A stretch of DNA of 33,709 nt from the NCBI GenBank assembly GCA_015680685.1, contig MNCI01034662.1, positions 33,208-66,916 on the forward strand, read 5' to 3'. The notes under the pieces were generated by a model. That model was not told where the DNA came from. It saw only the letters and a program-made list of their open reading frames with translations, and did not search any database. Positions 1 to 10,723 of the stretch are shown here, in pieces. The DNA comes from Gnetum montanum. Lineage: Eukaryota; Streptophyta; Gnetopsida; Gnetales; Gnetaceae. Numbering within the stretch: position 1 is the first letter of the stretch; each line of letters opens with the position of its first letter. A program made the translations under genes and the position numbers.

Positions 1-240
1 TTCTCAACCCTTTCTCCCATAGCTTAGGCGATAAACCTGAAAATACCAAAAAAAATCACATACCTCAGACTTGCTTAACCATACACCGTGACACTTACAA
101 GCAAGCCTGGGAAGACAACGAACGATTAACCCCAAGTGTTTCTTGTGGTGTTAAGGCATTTAGTCTGCGGAGTTCGACCGGATCACGCGTGCACGCTAGT
201 ATTCGTATGGTTGAGTGTAGGGGTACCTCGCCACTCATCA
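1..240 (+). repeat. LTR fragment, 3' end, plus orientation
   Basis: This is the U5-side end of an LTR in plus orientation. It shares a conserved block with the other LTRs here (the 'cttaaccatac', 'gaagacaacga' and 'catatggttg...taggggtacc' type motifs) and ends CTCATCA at position 240, matching the LTR ends at 19049 and 32845. No tRNA-Asp primer-binding site follows. Instead the sequence passes directly into reverse-transcriptase coding sequence of the opposite strand, so this is either the 3' LTR of an element lying left of the window or a solo LTR. Its 5' end and the matching target-site duplication are outside the window. Confidence 0.8.
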
Positions 241-764
241 CACACCCTCCATTTTCCTCACGTTTTAGGCACAATGACCAATGGATTAACCCATTCACTA
301 TTAGCAATGGGGTAGATGAACCCATCTTTTAGAAGTTGTTCAGTTTCTTCCTTAACCACTTGCTTAAGCTTTGGGTTTAGTCACCTTTGCGGTTATCGTC
401 GAGGCTTCATGGAGGGGTCAATGTAAATTCTATGTTAGCATATCTTAGGGTCTATTCTAGTTAATTCAGGATATGACCAAGCAAAGGCTTTTGACCATTT
501 GTTTACCATCCTAAACAGTCTTTCTTTTTGTTGGGGAGCAAGCTTAGCGTTAATGATTATCAATTTTCCATTCTTGAGGAATGTGTACTCCATACCGATG
601 GGTAATGGTTTTAACTCAAGGGGCTCTTGCTTAAACTTGTTAGGGATTTCCAACTTTCCCCAGTTGGTATTTTTGGTATCAGTACTTGGAATTTGGTAGT
701 GGACTTGCTTTAATGTATTTGTGCTATCAATGTAGGTGCAAGTCAAGCTCTCAGTTGGTTCCAT
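241..764 (-). pseudogene. Gypsy pol fragment: pre-RT linker and RT N-terminus
   Basis: On the minus strand, 764-435 encodes a segment with the pattern GMEYTFLKNGK...IINAKLAPQQKERL...WSYPELTRIDPKIC, the conserved stretch just before the reverse-transcriptase domain of plant Gypsy elements. It continues, with stops, to 241 as ...GFIYPIANSEWVNPLVIVPK...KWRV, the start of RT (fingers region). The reading stops abruptly at 241, where another LTR is inserted. The catalytic Asp motif lies beyond the break. Known family role: synthesis of element cDNA in cytoplasmic particles. This copy is dead. Confidence 0.85.
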
Positions 765-1104
765 GCATATAGTTGAATTGCTCTATTGGTCAATAGTCAG
801 CCACTGGATGCCTTCCTATCTTATGGCTACTGCATACAGGCATCTTTGTATGTTAGTTATTTATGCACACTGGTTGCATGCAGGCAATGTTAAATGTTGT
901 ATGAACCAAGACTTCTACATGTAATTACACCCTGTGTCACTATATGCGATGCATGGAACTTTCTTCTTCTCCATCTTTCTGAACGTATTTTCCTTTGATA
1001 TTTCTAGGGAAAGATTATGTATTTCTAGGTGCGCATCAATTGTGCTTAGCCATGCTCTTCCCATAATGATTGGGAAGCCCCCTTACAATTGTTAACTTAA
1101 ATCA

Positions 1105-1440
1105 CTAGAAAATTGGTTGGATATGACCACCCACAAATAGTGTGACAATATCCTCAACTAGTCCTAATGGGATAGTGATGGATTGGTTGGCCAACTCTAA
1201 ATGAATGTTACTCTTTTTTAGTGGAGGTAGGTTCCAAGCTTTGTACAGTTCTTGAGAGATTAAGTTAACACCAGAACCTGAATCCAAAAGAGCTTTGCAA
1301 GGCTTATTTCTAGCGATTTGTAAATAGATAAGAGGGCTTTTAGGATCAGAGAATTTCCTAGAAAGATGGCCAGCTTTGATCCAATCGATAATGGCATGAG
1401 TCAACATGACCGTATGCATTGAGTACGATCTTTGATTCAA
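1105..1440 (-). pseudogene. Gypsy aspartic protease fragment
   Basis: The minus-strand reading contains NKPCKALLDSGSGVNLIS, with the DSG active-site triad of retropepsin-type proteases, followed by a typical LELANQSITIPLGLVEDI stretch. In the family this enzyme cleaves the Gag-Pol polyprotein. The frame opens within a DNA-binding-like segment (HTVMLTHAIIDWIKAGHLS) that also occurs in the outer and inner elements just before the protease, so this junction is ancestral to all three copies. Stops on both sides separate it from gag and RT. Confidence 0.85.
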
Positions 1441-1659
1441 AAGAAGCTCCGAAGATTTGAATGATGGTGAGACCTTTGGAGAATCAGCCGCTTTTGGTTG
1501 TAAGGACTTGGTTGGATTGTTGGTTCTAAATAAAAGTCTCTTTTTTGTGTGGTTGCTTGAACCAACAGTAGGTTGATGGTTGACAGCTCTTGTAGTGTTA
1601 CGTTGCTATGGCTTGGCAGGGAGCTCACCCTGCATAGTTGGAGCAGGTGGTAATGGAGC

Positions 1660-3900
1660 TAAGGGTGGAAGAGGTGCAGATGAATGAGAAGGATAGTACG
1701 TTTGTGGAACATCTCCCCTAGGAGAAGGAGTTCTATAGTACTCATGGGTTTGGTAGTGAGCCTGAGGAGTGACATGACTAGTGGAGTCATGTGGAGAGAT
1801 CGGCTACTGCACATAGTATTCGTACAAGTCAGGTTGATGATAAGGGTACTACTGACGTTGTGGTGGGATTCCCCATGATTGTGGGTGTTGCCACTATTGA
1901 TACTGTTCATTTTATTGTGGTGGATCTCCACTTGGATAATACGTCAAGGATAAGGTAACCTTCGGGGTGTTTGCCATCTATTTAGTTATGGCTTTAGTAT
2001 ATACATCCCAGACCCTTACAGATGTGACACTACTGGGTAACATCCCTTAGGATGGTCATATTAGCATATCTCACATCTACTATCATTATCTGTGTCTAAA
2101 TCCACAACCTCTTCAATGATGGCAACTTTGCCCTTACCTTTGTTACGTGCATATTCAACTTCTCTCTTTCTCCTTCTCTCCCGATCACTACTTTACTCTC
2201 TGGACTCCTCTACTATTTTTAGAACGATTTGAAATTTATCATCTAGGAAGTTCCATATTTGATCTACCTTTACCGATACTTTTGATGCAAATTTCTGAAT
2301 GGGCAAAGTTTTCCTATTCACCATCTCTTCAAGTGGTGACTCTTCTTCATCTTCACAAAATCTAACTTCCTTCTTTCAGAGGGAAGGATCTATGTTGTAT
2401 TCCTGTGCACACTCTTTTCCTTAACTCACCTTCCTCTTTGGCAACTTGCTCCAATAATCTTTGTACTTGATGGGCTCTAAGCTCAGATAGTCTCCCTTGG
2501 ACATAAGTTCCAAGGGTTTCGTATCTAAGCCCATGTACGAGATGGCGTAGTTGTTCCCTCTACAAGTAACCATGGCCATGGCAATGATGTAATAATGCAT
2601 AATATTAACCCATGGTAGCATCCAAAGGTTTGTGTCCTCCTTGTTTCCATCCTTGGATTTGCTTTCATAGGTTGGACACTCAGGAGTACATTTGATACTT
2701 ATTGTTAAATAACTCTAACATGGTACTCCATTGATGAATGGATTCCGATTCTAAGGACTGGTACCAACTTTCTGCTTCCTTGATCAGTGTCTGTGGAAAC
2801 AACTTTAGTTTTTGCCACTCGTTTTCTATATTTTGCAAAGCACATGCATCATAGAACGCTTATAGCTGATTTTGAGGATCAACGTTGTATCCCCCTTCAA
2901 ATTTTGGGATATTGTTCATGTCTAATGCTTTGATCCTACTTTCCTTTTGGTGCCTTGTTGGGATCCTAATGGCCTCAGTTATATCTAGCATACTTCAAGT
3001 AGCAAGTAGGGGTTCATCATGATCGCATTGTCTATCACGTCTTTTATGCCTATGTTGTTCCCTACTCTTCCCCCTTTCATGGTGTGTTTCTCTAGAATGT
3101 CCCCGTCCCCTTTCTCGACTGTTTTGTCTATGATCCCTATTTCTCCTACCATTATCCTCAGGGTCTTTTCCCTTGCGACTGCATTCAGATCTTGAAGGAG
3201 AGGGGGAAGGAGATGATGAAGGTGAAGAAGAAGGAGGACTGGCACCATGACGGTGCCTGCTACCTTCTCTTCAGTGGTCGCAACCTTGATCGTGGTTACG
3301 ATCAGAATGTCTGTCTTTGTCATGCATTTATGTTCCTTTTTCAGACCCTTTGTGTCCGTCAGTACTAGAATTTAGGTTATGGATAGTTGAGTGAAGATTC
3401 TGATACACAACCCCTTGATCAAAGTCAATGGAAGGAACATCGTTTTGTGGAAAACCTCCTAAGGCAAGTTCCCCACACTCATTTTCACTTAGGACATATA
3501 GGATGTTCTGAGACCACTTCCCCTTCATAGATTTATAATGTCTCTCCTATTGCAGGTCCCTCTAACGTTGTGCCTCCATGGGTCGATAATCTTTCAAATC
3601 TTGTTCATGCACAATGTACTTTGATTGTAAGTGTTGCATACCAATTCATGTGAGAGCACGAAGAAGCATGCTTGGGATTGAGCGATCAGAAGGTAACACT
3701 ATGTTACCTTCTAAATCATACCAACATAATTGTTTATCCTAGTGGAGGATCAAGGGAAAGTCTAGTACATACTCGTCAGGATGAATGTATACCAAGCGAA
3801 ACTGTTGGGGTACTAGCGGATTATCCTGTACACTCTACCTCCAATTGTTCATTGTGTCGAACTTAGGCAGTGAAGCACTTTTGTAAGAAGAAGGAGACAT
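1660..3900 (-). pseudogene. Gypsy gag remnants, minus strand
   Basis: This stretch holds only short frames (for example 3323-2985 and 3528-3328). It shares sequence with the gag of the outer and inner elements: a basic, His/Asp/Arg-rich spacer near 3050-3310 (like 16691-16860 and 19330-19660), then a Gln/Pro/Tyr-rich C-terminal part near 1680-1950. Gag forms the particle that packages element RNA. Many stops and shifts remain after decay. No single start or end can be fixed. Confidence 0.65.
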
Positions 3901-4019
3901 GATTAATTATTTAGTGTGCAATACTCTTCTCTTTTCAATGATTGTGGGGTCACTAATCCTAAGGGTTCGTTCCAACGATGGGAGGATTCCTAGGTTCTAA
4001 TTAATGCACAAATAACAAA

Positions 4020-4038
4020 GTCCCCAGCAACAATGCCA
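4020..4038 (-). promoter_or_regulatory. Primer-binding site (tRNA-Asp type)
   Basis: On the minus strand the sequence reads TGGCATTGTTGCTGGGGAC, one base downstream of the LTR end. It matches the plant tRNA-Asp 3'-end complement TGGCGCCGTTGCCGGGGA except at a few positions, most of which are C-to-T or G-to-A. This is where minus-strand DNA synthesis would be primed. It fixes both the orientation and the LTR boundary at 4040. Confidence 0.8.
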
Positions 4039-4039
4039 A

Positions 4040-4893
4040 TGATGAGCAGCGAGGTATCCCTACGCTCAACCATACGAATACGGGCATTCACGGGCGATCC
4101 AGTCGAACTCCAAGAACTAAGTGCTTATGCGCCTTCACAGAACAAGGATGGGTTAGGCGATCATTGTCTTCCCAAGCTTACTTGTATGGCATGATTGTAT
4201 GGTTAAGTAAACTTGAGGCATGTGATTTTTATGATTTTTTTATATTTTATGTTCTTAGTGCTTAAAATGAAGAAATGAAATAATCAACTAATTTAATTTA
4301 ACTAATCAATTGTGCTTTAACTAGTCCTAACACTAGCATCTATTCCCACTCTTTGCACACATCTTGAATTAGCGTAACACTACTGGGATTACCAAATGCT
4401 AGTTGTTATTGGATTACCAAGTGTTCCACGTATGCTCGAAGTGGTCGTACTGAGTGTGCTTACTTGTTGAAAATTAACAAATTGATAAAAACAACCAATT
4501 AACTAATGAAAGCATTAAATAACTGTAAATAACATTAAATGCAATAAATAAGTTATTCTAAATGTTGCAAGGTCTATCACAAAGTTTGTCTTTATTTCCA
4601 GACACAAGGTGTGCTTAGGTACACAATGCTCGAATAAAAATCCATTCACTTTATGACTCTATTGCGGACACTCAGAAATAATTCTGACTTTGGAAAGGGA
4701 AAACTGCAAGAGTTCAAGTTAAGGAACTAAGAAAACTAACTATCTCCTTCTAAAACCAAGTGCGCCCACCTTTTATTTATAGGCAACAAGATAGGTTCTG
4801 ATATCGGATGTTCGATATCACTTGGCGGGCTCCAATATCATGGACTCGATATCACAGATTTGATATCGTGGTCCCAATATCACGACTCATCAA
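4040..4893 (-). repeat. 5' LTR of the minus-strand Gypsy element
   Basis: About 854 bp, bounded by TGATGA at 4040 and TCATCA at 4893 (the LTR inverted termini). On the minus strand U3 carries four perfect GATATC sites and two near copies (4799-4885), then a TATA box (TATAAATA, minus strand, near 4778-4785). U5 carries the conserved 'gttaagtaaac' region near the primer-binding site. It belongs to the same U3 subtype (GATATC array) as the LTR at 15222. Confidence 0.85.
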
Positions 4894-5332
4894 ATGTACT
4901 CATTCCACGTTAGCAACAGGAAGTGTAAATGATAATAAAGTAAATATTAACTAGAAAAAACAACAATAAATAATTAACAATTAAAGAAAATAAAAGCTAA
5001 GTGAATGTTGCAATGATGGAGTAATCTTGATCTTTATTGCCAATCATGTGTGTGTCCAAGTATGTCACACTCGAACAAAGGTTTCATACAATTACAAGCA
5101 TCACAATGCAGACACGCACTTGGAAAAGGAACTAAAAACTAACTAAAAACTGACAAAAAGACTCGACCCAAGACTTACTGGAAAAAGACTCCTCCCTATG
5201 TGCCTGAATGCTATATTTATAGGTTGACATAGGAATCATGATATCATGTAGATGATATCATATCCAAGCTGTGATCTCGCGTACCCGATATCATGTGCCT
5301 GATATCGGGGCCTAGCAAACTATGATTCATCA
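4894..5332 (-). repeat. Older LTR fragment (U3/R part), minus strand
   Basis: Immediately next to the 5' LTR lies another minus-strand LTR piece. It ends in TTCATCA at 5332, has four GATATC sites (5240-5306), a TATA-like 'ctatatttatag' around 5212 and the R-region 'gatctttattgcc' block near 5030. The U5 side is missing: after about 4900-5000 the match to other LTRs fades. The neighbouring element probably landed beside or inside it. Confidence 0.7.
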
Positions 5333-7002
5333 GATGGCCTAGTGTAAAACCTTTATTCAAGTAAATAAATCTAATAATATTTAAAAATATGTATCATGAA
5401 GTGATATATTTTGACATAGATTCATCTATATCATCAAGAAAAACAAAATCAGAAGTTTCAAAATTCTTCATAGTCTTTACAATCTAAGAGACATTAGTAG
5501 TTTTCATCTTCAAATCATTCCTCAACAAAAAACTTTTTGTTGCAATAACTACACTAGAAACCTTTGAGATCAACAAACCACTACGCGTTAGCTCATTATT
5601 TGATTAGGATTCATAGGCAAGTGATTGCTTGCTTGAGTAACAGTTAAAGAGTTGTTATGTTCTTCTTAGGTTCTTTGTATGTGCAATTGTTAGTTTTGTA
5701 ACACTCTTTAACAAAGAGACATGTATTGTAAGGCTAATCATTGTAAATTCTCTTATGGTACATTAAGGTGTAAGAAAAAATGTTACGAAAGTGGTGAGAA
5801 AAAGAAGGTAAGCATATAAGAAGCATAGTACAGAGACATGTACTATGATAAGTCCACAAGCACTAGATCTAAATAGATCAAGAAAGTGAAAATGAAGTAA
5901 GAAGCAACAATATCATCATAAATGAAAAGGGTGAAGAAGATGATGATAACCCACGTACAAAATAGTAGGAGTCACTAAAGAAGACTTATGGAGCTATGAT
6001 CTAGTTTCCTAAAGAGGAAGAATAGGTCCAAGTAAAAGTTGAAGTTTGGAAGCAGCTACAAAGTCAATGATAAGCTATAACGAGATTTAGTAGTACATGA
6101 AAGAATAGGTCCAAGTAAAAGTTGAAGTTTGGAAGTAGCTACAAAGTCAATGATAAGCTATAACGAGATTTAGTAGTACATGAAAATATAGAGTTGGCAG
6201 AAGAAGGCAAGTTAATATCCAAAAGGATTTAGTTTTTTCTATGAGATCAATGATGTCAAACGAAAGAAGGAAAAGGTTGGGCATATTATGAATAATCCCA
6301 AGAAAAGGGAATAAAGCATTGTTATAAAGTTAATAGGACAACTTTTTAAATATGTTTAGTGAGTTGTGCCTCCAAATGAAGGGTCTTTTCAACTCCTCTA
6401 TGAGTTGCCATAGATAATTCAATTAGGGGATCGTTAAGAGATGTAGTATTATTGGTAAAATCAAAAAAAGACTCATTGAAGGCATGATATGCATAAATGT
6501 TAAGACCATCTAAGATAAGAAACTTATAAATTAAGAATTGGATTTTAACATCAATGAGTTTTCCTATAAACAAAAAGACAAAAGCAAAGTAAATAAGCTT
6601 ATAGAAAAGTAAAGATATCATAATATAATTTAAAAGCATTAGGAATCTTCAAAATAGATGAATAAGTAGGGTAAAGAATTATTTAAACAACAATCCATGA
6701 TAGAAAACAATGTAATTAAAAAGAATGACATCAATCGAGGGTGTGAATTTGATGGGTACCAATACCCGTCATGCATTTCTCTTATGACGTGCTCTTAAGA
6801 TTTCTACCCTGCAAAAGCAAAATATGGCAAAAATATATACAAAGTAATTCACTTGTCAATGATGGTAACTTAAATAGAATGAACATTTGCATTTAGCAAT
6901 AATTCTTTTAACATTTCTTTGCAATGAAAAGATACTTAGAGAGAATTTTCTTCCTTGTGTGCATGGAAGGATATTCCTTGTACTATTCCTTAATTTCTTC
7001 TA
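5333..7002. other. Gene-poor AT-rich stretch
   Basis: I see no supportable gene here. The stretch holds an 83-bp tandem duplication (6020-6185). It also has one open frame of 97 codons on the minus strand (6346-6639) with a hydrophobic N-terminal part, which I do not recognise and do not trust in such AT-rich sequence. It is probably old repeat debris. Confidence 0.5.
6020..6185. repeat. 83-bp tandem duplication
   Basis: Two head-to-tail copies (6020-6102 and 6103-6185) start with GAATAGGTCCAAG and differ by one base (agcagc versus agtagc). Such near-identity means a recent local duplication, much younger than the surrounding element decay. Confidence 0.95.
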
Positions 7003-7148
7003 GAAGATATATGATTTTCTGTTATTTGTGATGCAAAGTGATTTTTGATTTATTTTGATTTATAGGAAGCCTCTTGAAGATATATGATTTTCTGTTATTT
7101 GTGATTCAAAGTGATTTTTGATTTATTTTGATTTATATGAAGCCTCTT
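7003..7148. repeat. 73-bp tandem duplication
   Basis: Two head-to-tail copies (7003-7075 and 7076-7148) begin GAAGATATATGATTTTC and end near GAAGCCTCTT. They differ at about two bases. No coding content is seen. A 280-bp stretch without recognisable features follows, up to the LINE fragment at 7430. Confidence 0.95.
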
Positions 7149-7429
7149 GTTGAAAGTGAAAACACAAAATACCATTTTTGATAAAGGACAAGGCTTTACT
7201 ATTTGTTTATCCACAAGGAAGGTTTTTCAAGATTGATTAAGGGGTGAAAACTAGTACTAGCACTTGAAACCATAAAAGCATTCATATCATTGCAATCCAC
7301 AACACAAAAAAGTTACCACACCATAATAGAAAAAAAGCTTGGGGAAAAAATAAAAAATAATTTGAACAATTATCAAATGATCCTTATGAGTAATATTGTT
7401 GCTAAGTTGTATATAATATTTTTGTTAGG

Positions 7430-7699
7430 TTGGTAAGCACTTTGCTAGAAAAGAGAATTAGTTCTTGGGTTGAAGGTAACCAAGTCAAACAAAATCACTC
7501 TACTATTGATCACTTAGTTACTTTTAGACACTCCATGGAGTTTACAAAAATCCCTAATGAAAAAAGTTTTATTTGTTTTATTGATTTTGCAAGAGCATAT
7601 GATTCAATCATCTATACAAAACTATGTTTGTGCTTGCATAAAATTAGCCTTCCCTTTGATTGTAACTTAAAGATTACTTCATTTTATTTCATTTCATGA
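7430..7699 (+). pseudogene. LINE (non-LTR) reverse transcriptase fragment
   Basis: The frame reads LLEKRISSWVEGNQVKQNH, STIDHLVTFRHSMEF and KSFICFIDFARAYDSI. This is the order of motifs 1-3 in LINE reverse transcriptases (L...R...W, then the 'STIDHI' block, then F-x-DF-x-KAYDS with the catalytic-site Asp of motif A). The canonical QAGFR part between the first two blocks is deleted. The YADD motif C is absent. It is a short internal piece of a degraded element, likely of the same plant L1-like group as the endonuclease piece at 14376-15215. Confidence 0.8.
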
Positions 7700-8054
7700 A
7701 TATTTTTTTTTTCTAAAGTGTCATGTTGACTATATGTGTTATGATGTGCTTAGAGTTATTCTTTTGGGTTCCAAACACCCCCTCCCCTCCTACCTATATT
7801 TTGACCATGCCTATAAATGTCACACAAATGTTACATACCTTACCTTGAAATTTTGGTAAATTTCCATGCTATAACATGGGAGGCCAACTATATAAACTTA
7901 TATGTAAGTACCTATAACTTTAAAAATCATAGATTCAATTCTACATATAGGAGCTATTCTAATTTTACCGAAGGGATTTGAATTGGCTTCTCCCAATCGT
8001 ATCTCCTAAGATAACACAAAACACGTATGCTGTTAATTTTCATAATTATAGTCC
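7700..8054. other. Spacer without recognised features
   Basis: AT-rich sequence following the LINE RT fragment. It may be the continuation of that LINE (between RT and 3' end), but I cannot match any motif in it. Confidence 0.4.
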
Positions 8055-8226
8055 CTTCTTAAAATATCCCATCTATGCATATGAAAGGAGACTAATTTGC
8101 ATCAAGTTGGTAATTGGCTATAAAACATACCAAATCTCCACTTCTTGAAATATCCCATCTATGTATATGAAAGGAGACTAATTTGCATCAAGTTGGCAAT
8201 TGGCTACAAAACATACCAAATCTCAT
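8055..8226. repeat. 86-bp tandem duplication
   Basis: Copies at 8055-8140 and 8141-8226 begin CTTCTTAAAATATCCC and CTTCTTGAAATATCCC and end CATACCAAATCTC. They differ at about five bases. This is a local duplication with no coding signal. Confidence 0.9.
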
Positions 8227-8261
8227 GGAGTTACATGGCCTAGTTGTTATGGAAAATGAGC

Positions 8262-8570
8262 AAAGGCTTGCTAGTGCATCCTCCAAAAACAACAGACAAC
8301 ATGGTCATCCAAATGTTAGAGAAAGTAGACAAGGTTTCTTGCATCATAGACAAAATAGACAAATGTATATAGAGAAGCTAGTGACAGAAATTTCAAATGG
8401 CAACCTCAAAAACCATTGAAAGGAAGACCAAAAAAGATATGTGAGAACAAGGGAAGATAATTTTAAAAAATTGTAAATAAACAAAGATCTCTCTTCATAA
8501 AGGCAGAAAAAAACTCATGTCGTCAACCCTAGTTTGTTAGGACAAACCTACAATGATGATGATGAGATGG
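8262..8570 (+). repeat. Dispersed repeat, possible LINE 3' region
   Basis: 8262-8410 is similar to 14193-14320 (shared pieces such as 'aacaacacacaacat', 'gtagacaagg', 'aaatttcaaatg'), where it lies just upstream of a LINE endonuclease. Further on, 8470-8560 reads like the tail of plant L1-like elements: a short Ser/Leu/His/Lys peptide, a stop, then a GATGATGATGAGATGG simple-repeat tail. The assignment as LINE is inference; the dispersed similarity is seen directly. Confidence 0.45.
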
Positions 8571-9240
8571 ATTCAATTCTCAATGAAATACACAATAGAA
8601 GATGCATTTAACTACCAATGAAATGTTACATTTTTCATAAATTAAATCATTTAAATCCAAAAACCTAAAAATACAACCTAACACAAATAGCTAATGTGAT
8701 ACCTTAGAAGCATTGTCGACGAATATAAATTATAACTAAAACTACTAACCTTTCTCCCAGCTAACTTAACCCACCCAACAAAATAATTAGCAATACAAAT
8801 AATTACATGGGCAAGGTCATTATTTGGACTATCCATGCTAAACTTGGACTATCGATGCTAAACACAAGGGGTTGCAACACACAAGTCAATGTTCCATACA
8901 CTCTGTACACAGAAACGCCGGAAATCGGGATTTCATATAAATATGGGGAGTCTAAGAAAATCATCCAAGGATCACAGAACTTTTAGAATGGTAGAGGCAA
9001 AAACATTTTTGAAATTGAATAGCATCATAGAACTTTTTTTCATCAGCTGAATCATTTTACAAAAATGTTACTTGAAACTCAAGTATCTGAGTGTTTCCGG
9101 GGGTATAATCATGTTAGAATTTTATAACTAAGGATTGCCTATTATAATCAAACCTAAAAGTTGGAGTTACCAAATTAAGAGGATGACCAGTAAACTATGT
9201 TTAAACTTTTAGCAGCAAAGCATAGTTAAATACAGATTCT
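8571..9240. other. Spacer without recognised features
   Basis: AT-rich, with many stops in all frames and no repeat or RNA gene I can identify. Confidence 0.4.
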
Positions 9241-9289
9241 GTAAACATTTTGAGGCAGTTTAACTTTTCCATGTTTTGGTTGCAGACAA

Positions 9290-9430
9290 TTGGGAAAAAG
9301 ATTTCCACTGAGAAGGAAAGCGTGGCAACAGACAAACATTTGAGAGAAGCCCTTTTAAAGTTGCATGATACAAGTCCAGGGAAACCCAGAAATGCTGTCT
9401 ATGCTGACTTAGAGGTGTCCAATGCCATAA
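9290..9430 (+). pseudogene. Candidate exon of an unrecognised gene, or exon relic
   Basis: A pyrimidine-rich tract ending in GGTTGCAG (to 9289) resembles a splice acceptor. The frame after it stays open as TIGKKISTEKESVATDK, then HLREALLKLHDTSPGKPRNA, to a stop at 9448-9450. It is richer in charged and helical residues than the surrounding AT-rich noise. I do not recognise the protein. No donor is convincing (GAG|gtgtcc near 9414 is possible). It could belong with 10361-10723 to one plus-strand gene or relic converging on accD. Chance is a serious alternative. Confidence 0.3.
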
Positions 9431-9659
9431 AACTACCAAAAACAAAATAAAGAAACTGGACCCAAACTAATGATGCAGCGGGGTATCTCAAAATGTTGAC
9501 ACAACTGGGCAGCAATTTAGGGTAAAAGGAACCCTGCTTGATGGCAAAACATGTATACAAATTTGACACGACCTTAACTAACTTGACAACATTGAAGGGT
9601 TTGTAAATTAAATATTTTGTTTTCGATCCAATGCTGAATCTGAGAGTGAACCTTCTTAC

Positions 9660-10270
9660 TTCCTTCCACTAAACTAATGCTGAAGTGTGTGACTTACCGG
9701 TGTCTTACATTCTATCAGTCGCAAATTTGATGCAGAGAATTATTTTCCCTCTACTCTAGAAGAGAGAATCCCGAACCTAATACTATGGTGGATGAGTTGC
9801 CAGTGGCTTACATTCTTCCGATGACATGTTTGATCCTACTTTGTTGATGCTGAGATTTTTTGCCTTTGTTCCAGAAGAGAGAATCCAGAACCTCAGGCAT
9901 TGTGGTAAAAAAAACTCACATGTTTGATCCCAATAGGTTGCTGATGAGAGTCTTTTCCTCTTCAAGAAGAGAGAATCCTTCAAGCATGGTAAAAACAGTA
10001 GGAATCAAACTCACTACATCCAACACACAAGTGAAACACCCACACTGCCACTGCTGATGAGATTCTTTTCCTCTTCAAGAAAAGAAAATCCTTCAAGTAT
10101 GGTAAAAACAATAAGAATCAAACTCACCACATCCAACACACAAGTGAAACACCCACACTGCCACTGCTGATGAGATTCTTTTCCTCTTCAAGAAGAGAGA
10201 ATCCTTCAAGTATGGTAAAAACAGTAAGAATCAAGCTCACCACATCCAATGAAACACCACACTGCAACTG
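9660..10270. repeat. ~113-bp minisatellite, three good copies plus decayed ones
   Basis: Three consecutive units, 9941-10053 (113 bp), 10054-10166 (113 bp) and 10167-10270 (104 bp, small deletions), start CTGATGAGA(T/G)TCTTTTCCTC and contain AGAGAGAATCC. More diverged units containing 'agaagagagaatcc' can be traced leftwards around 9730-9840 and 9840-9940. The array therefore grew rightwards or decayed leftwards. No coding function is apparent. Confidence 0.9.
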
Positions 10271-10360
10271 ATATACAATCATTATGTAAAAAGATTGTTG
10301 AAACTGAACTGGTCTAATAAACTTATAAATAATTAACAACAATTTCAAAACCGATAGACA

Positions 10361-10723
10361 ATGTTTCTAGTATTGGAAGGATCTGGCAATACATCTAGCT
10401 AATGATGTCATTATTGCTTGTTACCTGAGCTTCTCTCTTTTAACTGATAGTGTTATAGAAGATTTGGATTGTCTCATGGATAACTTGATAGAAGTCGACA
10501 GTCATAAAAAAATGGACATCTATTCAATCCTGAGAATGTTTGTCTCTACGTTAAGCAATATCACAAGAGCTCTGAATTATTCTAAAAATAATTATTACAT
10601 TCATTATCTGGGCGAGTGTAAATCAACACTTGTACAAGGCAGACCAATTTTAAAACAGACCCAACAGCTTGTGAGGCATGGAAGAGTTGTGTTGCTAGAA
10701 TCTCAGTTCCAAATATATATATG
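10361..10723 (+). pseudogene. Candidate exon, weakly FANCI-like
   Basis: An open stretch of about 121 codons follows a TTTCTAG acceptor-like site. It reads YWKDLAIHLANDVIIACYLS, then an amphipathic stretch with VIEDLDCLMDNL and MDIYSILRMFVSTLSNITRA. The pattern of an acidic 'DxDxLxxxL' helix followed by 'iYs.l..fv..L...t.AL' recalls the C-terminal helical repeats of FANCI (Fanconi anaemia core DNA-repair protein). This is from memory and unproven. The true exon may end near a GAGT|GTAAAT donor at about 10616. It could be a live exon of a gene continuing elsewhere, an exon relic, or chance. Confidence 0.3.

Larger units (their letters stand above)
241..4893 (-). mobile_element. Ty3/Gypsy (Athila/Tat-like) element, minus strand, 5' part
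   Basis: Read on the minus strand the order is 5' LTR (4893-4040), tRNA-Asp-type primer-binding site (4038-4020), gag remnants (about 3900-1660), protease (1440-1105), pre-RT linker (764-435) and the first part of reverse transcriptase (to 241). The rest of pol and the 3' LTR are missing because a plus-strand LTR ending at 240 interrupts the RT. All coding parts have stops or frameshifts, so the element cannot be autonomous. Order protease-RT and the motifs place it in Ty3/Gypsy; the tRNA-Asp primer suggests the Athila/Tat group. Confidence 0.85.

Noticed and set aside
4795-5310. GATATC arrays and spaced repeats as a CRISPR-like array
   Set aside because: Units are only six bases with irregular spacing, inside LTR U3 of a plant element.
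6346-6639. Minus-strand 97-codon frame with hydrophobic start, possible membrane protein
   Set aside because: AT-rich sequence gives Phe/Leu/Ile/Tyr runs by chance; no start context, motif or neighbour supports it.
8183-8419. 78-codon plus-strand frame as an independent gene
   Set aside because: It starts within an 86-bp tandem duplication and runs into a dispersed repeat also found at 14193; repeat-derived.
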